From contig JAEZYO010000281.1 in NCBI GenBank assembly GCA_023419055.1, forward strand, positions 1 to 10,612: DNA of 10,612 nt, written 5' to 3'. The notes under the pieces are model-generated. The model worked only from the letters and a program-made list of their open reading frames with translations, was not told the DNA's origin and searched no databases. Of the stretch, positions 7,371 through 10,612 are shown piece by piece. Numbering within the stretch: the first letter of the stretch is position 1; each line of letters opens with the position of its first letter. A program made the position numbers and the translations under genes. This DNA is from Pseudomonadota bacterium. Its GTDB lineage: Bacteria > Myxococcota > Polyangia > Polyangiales > Polyangiaceae.

Positions 7371-7748
7371 ATGCGGGAGCTCCTCGTTTTCGAGTTCGGT
7401 CAAGATCGGTTCGCGGTGGACGCCTCCTGCGTCGAGGGTGTGGTCCCTTGGAAGGCGCCCGCGCGCATCCCTGGAGCCGACACTCGGGTGCGTGGAGTCA
7501 TCCAGGATCGCGGGCGCATCGTGGTCCTCATGGCCCATCCAGCGGGGCTTCAGAAGCCGACCACGAGCGACGGCAAGCGGATCGTGATCTGCTCGACTCC
7601 GCGGGGCCACATCGGCCTGCCGGCCACGGCCACGAACTCGGTGGGGACCGTCGAGCTACTTGCAGTTCCGACGCCGCTCTCGATTCACGACAGTAAGTTG
7701 GGAGCGTTTACTTACCTAGACCCGATCGGCTACAGCGTGGGCCATTAG
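7371..7748 (+). CDS. Compact CheW-like chemotaxis coupling protein
   Basis: With the ATG at 7371 the product has 125 residues and begins at the CheW fold: 'ELLVFEFGQDRFAVDASCVEGVV' followed by 'RIPGADTRVRGVIQDRGRIVVLM'. CheW proteins read roughly lvFrlg..rya.pv..V.Evl...........p....GvinlRG.ivpvvDl. The usual 'NLRG' is 'QDRG' here and the 'DLR' is 'AHP', so the coupling surface is altered. It is shorter than typical CheW (about 150-170 residues), with a short second half ('GKRIVICST', 'HIGLPATATNSVG'). CheW couples chemoreceptors to the kinase CheA in the cytoplasm. The next gene starts two bases after its stop, which points to translational coupling. The frame remains open back to a TTG at 7164, but that extension has no CheW similarity. 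Confidence 0.78.
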   Translation: MRELLVFEFGQDRFAVDASCVEGVVPWKAPARIPGADTRVRGVIQDRGRIVVLMAHPAGLQKPTTSDGKRIVICSTPRGHIGLPATATNSVGTVELLAVPTPLSIHDSKLGAFTYLDPIGYSVGH

Positions 7749-7750
7749 AA

Positions 7751-8173
7751 GTGGATAGCGATTCAGACAAAGGTGCAGGCACGGTTCTCGTGATCGACGA
7801 CAGCGACGTCTCGCGGGGCGAGATGATGCGCTTGCTCTCCAATGCCGGACTCGAGGTCGTTGGCCTGGCTTCACCCATCGGGGCGACGCGGGTGATCCTC
7901 ACGACGAACGTGAAGGTCGTCGTGATCGACGTGCTCATGCCGAGCATGCGCGGCGACCGTCTAGCCGCGCTCTTCCGCGGCAACCCGCGTATGAACGCGA
8001 TGGGTGTGGTGCTCGTCTCGGGCGAAAACGCGAGCGAGCTCAGCCGGCTCGCCGACGACGTGCAGGCCGACGCCGCCGTGTCGAAGTTGAACCTCTCCGA
8101 GCTCGTGCCCGCCGTGAAGCGGGCGATGGCGGTGCGCGAGGCTCGCACGAGACCCCCGTTCCGCAATGTCTAA
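7751..8173 (+). CDS. Stand-alone CheY-like response-regulator receiver, copy 2
   Basis: The 140-residue product starts at a GTG two bases after the CheW-like stop and consists of one receiver domain. Asp16-Asp17 ('VIDDSD'), Asp60 in 'VVIDVLMPSMRGD', Ser90 ('VLVSGE') and Lys112 ('VSKLNL') are all present, so it should accept phosphate. About 60% of residues match receiver copy 1, including the unusual 'ASPIGATRVIL' (40-50) and 'MRGDRLAALFRGNPR' blocks, so the pair arose by duplication. Differences cluster in helix alpha-1 and in alpha-4 (residues 98-105), an output face in CheY, which suggests different partners. It overlaps the following gene by 8 bases. One copy may act as output and the other as a phosphate sink, as PilG/PilH or multiple CheYs do in other systems; this is inference. 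Confidence 0.93.
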   Translation: MDSDSDKGAGTVLVIDDSDVSRGEMMRLLSNAGLEVVGLASPIGATRVILTTNVKVVVIDVLMPSMRGDRLAALFRGNPRMNAMGVVLVSGENASELSRLADDVQADAAVSKLNLSELVPAVKRAMAVREARTRPPFRNV

Positions 8174-8567
8174 GATTCTGTGCCTGTCGCACCGCGGAAT
8201 TCGCTGCGGGATTCCCGTCGACCGCGTGCTCGATGCACGGCAGCGCCGCGCCGAGGAGGAGCACGTCGACCTGTGGGAAGGCGCGAGCGACCCTGTTCCA
8301 GTCTCTCACGAGGTTGAGAGCGGTCTGGGAGAACGCTCGCTGAATATCCGAACCGCGGGGGGCGCTTGCTGGATTAGCGGCGAGCAGGTGGCCACGGCTT
8401 CGGTCTCATCCCACCAGGTGCGACCTCTGCCCCCTTTGCTTCGTGAAATCGTCACCTTTCCCTACGTAGTAGGACTTGCCGACCTGCGTTCCGATGGGCG
8501 GACGCGGGACGGTGAGCTGATTTGGCTCGTTGACCCCTTGCGTTTCTTGCCGGGCTCGGCTCTTTAG
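8166..8567 (+). CDS. Small divergent CheW-like protein
   Basis: The 133-residue product begins within the end of the preceding receiver (8-base overlap), so its translation is probably coupled. The N-terminus 'SKILCLSHRGIRCGIPVDRVLDAR' has the pattern of CheW strand 1 and following turn (llvf.l.g.r.aipv..V..). The C-terminal part, 'RPLPPLL', 'PYVVGLADL', 'DGELIWLVDPLRFLPG', fits the closing CheW pattern ('p..i.Gva.ldg.lv.lLD...ll'). The middle is shortened and lacks the central 'G.i.lRG' motif. I therefore call it a degenerate CheW-fold coupling protein. Cytoplasmic; no signal peptide. It could compete with, or specialise from, the CheW-like protein of 7371-7748. The fold is inferred from short motifs only. 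Confidence 0.6.
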   Translation: MSKILCLSHRGIRCGIPVDRVLDARQRRAEEEHVDLWEGASDPVPVSHEVESGLGERSLNIRTAGGACWISGEQVATASVSSHQVRPLPPLLREIVTFPYVVGLADLRSDGRTRDGELIWLVDPLRFLPGSAL

Positions 8568-8571
8568 GAGG
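8566..8571 (+). promoter_or_regulatory. Strong Shine-Dalgarno ahead of a 7-codon ORF
   Basis: AGGAGG overlaps the TAG stop of the CheW-like gene and lies 7 bases before ATG at 8579. It is the best Shine-Dalgarno match I found in the window, yet the frame it serves ends after seven codons. Confidence 0.6.
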
Positions 8572-8578
8572 CTGGGGA

Positions 8579-8602
8579 ATGAATTCTTCGAAGCAACCGT
8601 AA
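8579..8602 (+). CDS. Putative 7-residue leader peptide MNSSKQP
   Basis: An ATG with an ideal AGGAGG at 7-base spacing opens a frame of seven codons ending in TAA at 8600-8602. It lies in the 72-base gap before the YfiR-like gene and is in a different frame from it. It could be a leader that lets ribosomes reinitiate at 8640, or a relic of an older start of the next gene broken by a frameshift. The peptide has no run of a single amino acid that would suggest classical attenuation. Translation is unproven. Confidence 0.3.
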   Translation: MNSSKQP

Positions 8603-8639
8603 GTCCAAGACGTCGAGCCCTCCGTCAGTCCCCCTCCCC

Positions 8640-9221
8640 ATGCGTAGACTTAGCCTGAGCAAGCTCCGGCGCCTGTCCTTGGCGGCCATGAGCATCGTCC
8701 TTTGCAGTGCGACCGCACTGGCAACGGCGCTCGTTCCAGCGCCGTTGCGGTCGGCCATCATCGTCCGCTCGGCGGGGTACGAGAAAAGCTTCAACGAGCG
8801 CAAGGGCGAAGCCGTCCTCGCTGTCGTCGTTCCCAAGGGCGGAGCCGACGACGGGAAGGCGATGGCCGAAGCCTTCAGTAAGCTCTTGCTCGAAACTCGA
8901 GTGGGCAGCCGCAAGGCGCGCGTCGTCCAGGTGATCCACGAATCACAGGGCAAGACCAACGACGAACTGTCACGGGTCAGAGCCGAGATCGTGTACTTCT
9001 CTCGCGGGCTCGAAGGCATCGTCGGCGGCGTGCCTGCTCAGGCCGGTGACGTGAAGCGCATCCTCGTTTGCGCGGACGGCGCCGACGTCAGTCAGGGGTG
9101 CACGCTCGGTGTCGAGCTCGACGGCGACAAGCCTCGCATCGTCTTGAATTTGAGGCAGGCGAACGCGGGTGGACTGATGTTCGCCTCGGGGCTCCTCAGG
9201 CTCGCTCGAATCGTGCGATAG
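8640..9221 (+). CDS. YfiR/DUF4154-family exported protein
   Basis: The 193-residue product has a signal peptide ('MRRLSLSKLRRLSLAAMS', hydrophobic core, 'ATALA' before cleavage). The Cys at residue 21 is not in a lipobox, so it is probably a soluble periplasmic protein. The mature part begins 'SAIIVRSAGYEKSFNERKG', has a central 'AVLAVVVPKGG' strand, then 'RILVCADGADVSQGCTLGVE', and ends 'RIVLNLRQANAGGLMF' and 'SGLLRLARIVR'. This final pattern (iNl..a...gl..ss.LLrLA.vv) is the hallmark of YfiR/DUF4154. In Pseudomonas, YfiR is a periplasmic inhibitor of the HAMP-containing diguanylate cyclase YfiN. Here the next gene, 33 bases on, encodes a HAMP-containing chemoreceptor. No Shine-Dalgarno precedes 8640. 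Two back-to-back hairpins lie in the signal-peptide codons. Confidence 0.75.
   Translation: MRRLSLSKLRRLSLAAMSIVLCSATALATALVPAPLRSAIIVRSAGYEKSFNERKGEAVLAVVVPKGGADDGKAMAEAFSKLLLETRVGSRKARVVQVIHESQGKTNDELSRVRAEIVYFSRGLEGIVGGVPAQAGDVKRILVCADGADVSQGCTLGVELDGDKPRIVLNLRQANAGGLMFASGLLRLARIVR
8705..8748 (+). repeat. Two adjacent perfect hairpins inside the YfiR-like coding sequence
   Basis: CAGTGCG (8705-8711)/CGCACTG (8714-8720) is directly followed by GCAACGGCGCT (8721-8731)/AGCGCCGTTGC (8738-8748). The second is a perfect 11-bp stem with a 6-base loop. They fall in the codons for the end of the signal peptide, where mRNA folding can slow translation during export. Confidence 0.6.
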
Positions 9222-9244
9222 GCATTCTCCGGATCGTGCGATAG
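9210..9244 (+). repeat. 12-bp direct duplication of the YfiR-like stop region
   Basis: ATCGTGCGATAG occurs at 9210-9221, where it encodes the last residues and stop of the YfiR-like protein, and again at 9233-9244 in the 33-base spacer. The copies are 23 bases apart start to start. It looks like a local tandem duplication by slippage. It places a second TAG just before the chemoreceptor start at 9255, in a different frame from the first gene. Confidence 0.7.
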
Positions 9245-9254
9245 TAGTTTGAGA

Positions 9255-10612
9255 ATGCAGCGATCGTGGTCGATTCGTTGGAAGCTTTGCGCGCTCGTAG
9301 CATCAGTGGCCGTCGTGCTTTCGGGCCTCGACGTTTGGCTCATCCCCAGCCGCGTCGCCAAGGCCGAAGCCGAAGAGCTGCGTGAGCGCGCGGGCGTGCT
9401 CGCGCAAGTGCTCGCGGGCCCCATGGGCATTGCGATGGATCTCGAGCAGCCGGTGGAGACGCTCACCGACTCGCTCAAGCCGGGGTTGAACGATCGCCTG
9501 GTGCGCTGGGCAGTGCTCTACGATCCCTCCGGCAAGAAGCTCGCGGCGGTGGGCGGCCCGGGCGCGCCCGACAGCAAGCCGGGGCTCGATCAGCTGTCGA
9601 GCTCGGACACCATCGTCGGCACCGCCGAGGTGCGCGTGCAGAACCGCCCGACCTCGATGGGCAGTGTCGCGGTCGCGCTGAAGAGCGAACGCATCGAGCA
9701 GCGCCGCGCCGAGTCGCAGAAGGCGATGGCGCTGCAGGCAGCGGTGATCGTCGCGTTCGGTCTTTTGCTCGCGCTCTTCGTCACGAGCCGGATGGCTCGC
9801 TCCGTGCAGCGCATCACGCAGGCCGCTCGACAGATCACCCGCGGCGACGTCTCCGGCTCGCTGAACCTGGAGGTGTCGAACGACGAGCTCGGTGACATGG
9901 CCAAGGCCTTCCAGGCCATGAACGATCAGCTCCGGCAGCTGCAGGTCACCGCCGTGCGCGTGGCGAACGGCGATCTGACGACGGGCACGATCGAAGGCGA
10001 GGGCGAGCTCTTCGCCGCCTTCCGGAACATGATCGAGAACTTGCGCCAGCTCGCGGGCAGGATCGGGAAGAGCTCGAACTCGGTCGCCACGGCGGCCGCG
10101 GGCATGTTCGCGTCGGTGCGCGAGCAGGAGGCCTCCGCGACTCAACAGAACGCTGCGCTCGAAGAGATCCGCCGCACGGTCGAGGCCCTGGCTTCGAGCG
10201 CGGAGCACGTCGCGGAGGACGCGGCGATGGTGCGCGAGATGGCACAGCGCAGCCTCGTGAGCACGCAGCACACCGCCGAGCAGACGCGCCTCGTGAGCTC
10301 GCACTCGAGCCGCATCGGCGAGATCTTGTCGCTCATCCAGGACATCGCGGACAAGTCCGACCTGCTCGCGCTCAACGCGGCGCTCGAGGGCACCAAGGCC
10401 GGCGAGGTCGGGCGCGGCTTCTCGCTCGTCGCCGCCGAGATGCGGCGCCTCTCCGAGCACGTGATGGACTCGGTGCGCGACATCCGAAAGCTCGTTGCCG
10501 ACATGCACCAGGCGTCGCACGCCTCGGTCGCGGCGACCGAAGAGGGCACGAAGCTCGCCCGCGAGACGGCCGCTGCCGCGGCCAAGATCTCCGACGCCGT
10601 GGCGCGCCAGCG
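9255..10612 (+). CDS. Methyl-accepting chemotaxis protein (partial, cut by right edge)
   Basis: I translated 452 codons from the ATG at 9255 with no stop; the C-terminus is outside the window. TM1 is about residues 11-30, a small extracytoplasmic sensor about 31-158 (with 'RWAVLYDPSGKKLAAVGG', single-domain cache-like), and TM2 about 159-178. HAMP follows at about 179-231 ('ARSVQRITQAARQITRGDVSG', 'NDELGDMAKAFQAM'), then a second HAMP-like segment at about 232-265 ('AVRVANGDLTTG'). The coiled-coil signalling domain has its tip at about 364-400: 'IADKSDLLALNAALEGTKAG' then 'VGRGFSLVAAEMRRLSE'. Canonical receptors have 'LNAAIEAARAGE.GRGFAVVA.EVR.LA', so CheA/CheW binding is expected. No clear Shine-Dalgarno is seen. 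Together with the CheW-like and CheY-like genes upstream it forms one signalling unit. The adjacent YfiR-like protein may be its periplasmic partner. Confidence 0.95.
   Translation, partial: MQRSWSIRWKLCALVASVAVVLSGLDVWLIPSRVAKAEAEELRERAGVLAQVLAGPMGIAMDLEQPVETLTDSLKPGLNDRLVRWAVLYDPSGKKLAAVGGPGAPDSKPGLDQLSSSDTIVGTAEVRVQNRPTSMGSVAVALKSERIEQRRAESQKAMALQAAVIVAFGLLLALFVTSRMARSVQRITQAARQITRGDVSGSLNLEVSNDELGDMAKAFQAMNDQLRQLQVTAVRVANGDLTTGTIEGEGELFAAFRNMIENLRQLAGRIGKSSNSVATAAAGMFASVREQEASATQQNAALEEIRRTVEALASSAEHVAEDAAMVREMAQRSLVSTQHTAEQTRLVSSHSSRIGEILSLIQDIADKSDLLALNAALEGTKAGEVGRGFSLVAAEMRRLSEHVMDSVRDIRKLVADMHQASHASVAATEEGTKLARETAAAAAKISDAVARQ

Noticed and set aside
9303..10520. Minus-strand open frame (405 codons) opposite the chemoreceptor
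   Set aside because: Arg/His/Ala/Leu-rich antisense shadow; the plus strand carries TM, HAMP and MCP signalling motifs through the whole interval.

Overview
The window is very GC-rich, with strong third-position G/C. Its genes are typical of a predatory or social deltaproteobacterium: a TonB receptor with an 'SLEDLL..VVTASG' N-terminus, Liv-type binding lipoproteins with DxNGDG inserts, stand-alone receivers with an 'MRGDRLA.LF' signature, and YfiR/DUF4154 next to a chemoreceptor. I infer Myxococcota, probably class Polyangia. This is a recognition-based judgement; no marker gene is present.

Minus strand, right to left: a TonB-dependent outer-membrane receptor (about 6039-3814), then two paralogous lipoprotein substrate-binding proteins (3723-2344 and 1922-477). 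The receptor and the first binding protein are 90 bases apart and are probably co-transcribed. A perfect 13-bp hairpin follows the first binding-protein gene, and a canonical stem plus U-rich tail follows the second. At the left edge (218-1), also on the minus strand, is the N-terminus of a protein that resembles a diverged PP2C phosphatase.

About 500 bases of divergent intergenic DNA separate this block from a plus-strand chemosensory cluster. Its order is stand-alone receiver (6606-7025), hairpin and 345-base gap, compact CheW-like protein (7371-7748), second receiver (7751-8173, about 60% identical to the first), small CheW-like protein (8166-8567), exported YfiR-like protein (8640-9221), and a membrane methyl-accepting chemotaxis protein cut by the right edge (9255-10612). 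Tight spacing from 7371 to 8567 (2-base gap, 8-base overlap) indicates one operon. No CheA, CheR or CheB lies in the window; they may lie downstream.

Working model (inference): the left block captures a ligand at the outer membrane and hands it to periplasmic lipoproteins. The right block is a signalling array in which a YfiR-like periplasmic protein may modulate the adjacent HAMP-containing chemoreceptor, with two CheW-like couplers and two receivers relaying output. No ABC permease or ATPase accompanies the binding proteins, so they may serve sensing, or partner a transporter encoded elsewhere. The most unusual points are the YfiR-chemoreceptor pairing, the alternating receiver/CheW duplication, the shared cysteine and calcium-loop architecture of the orphan binding proteins, and RNA-level oddities around the YfiR-like gene.
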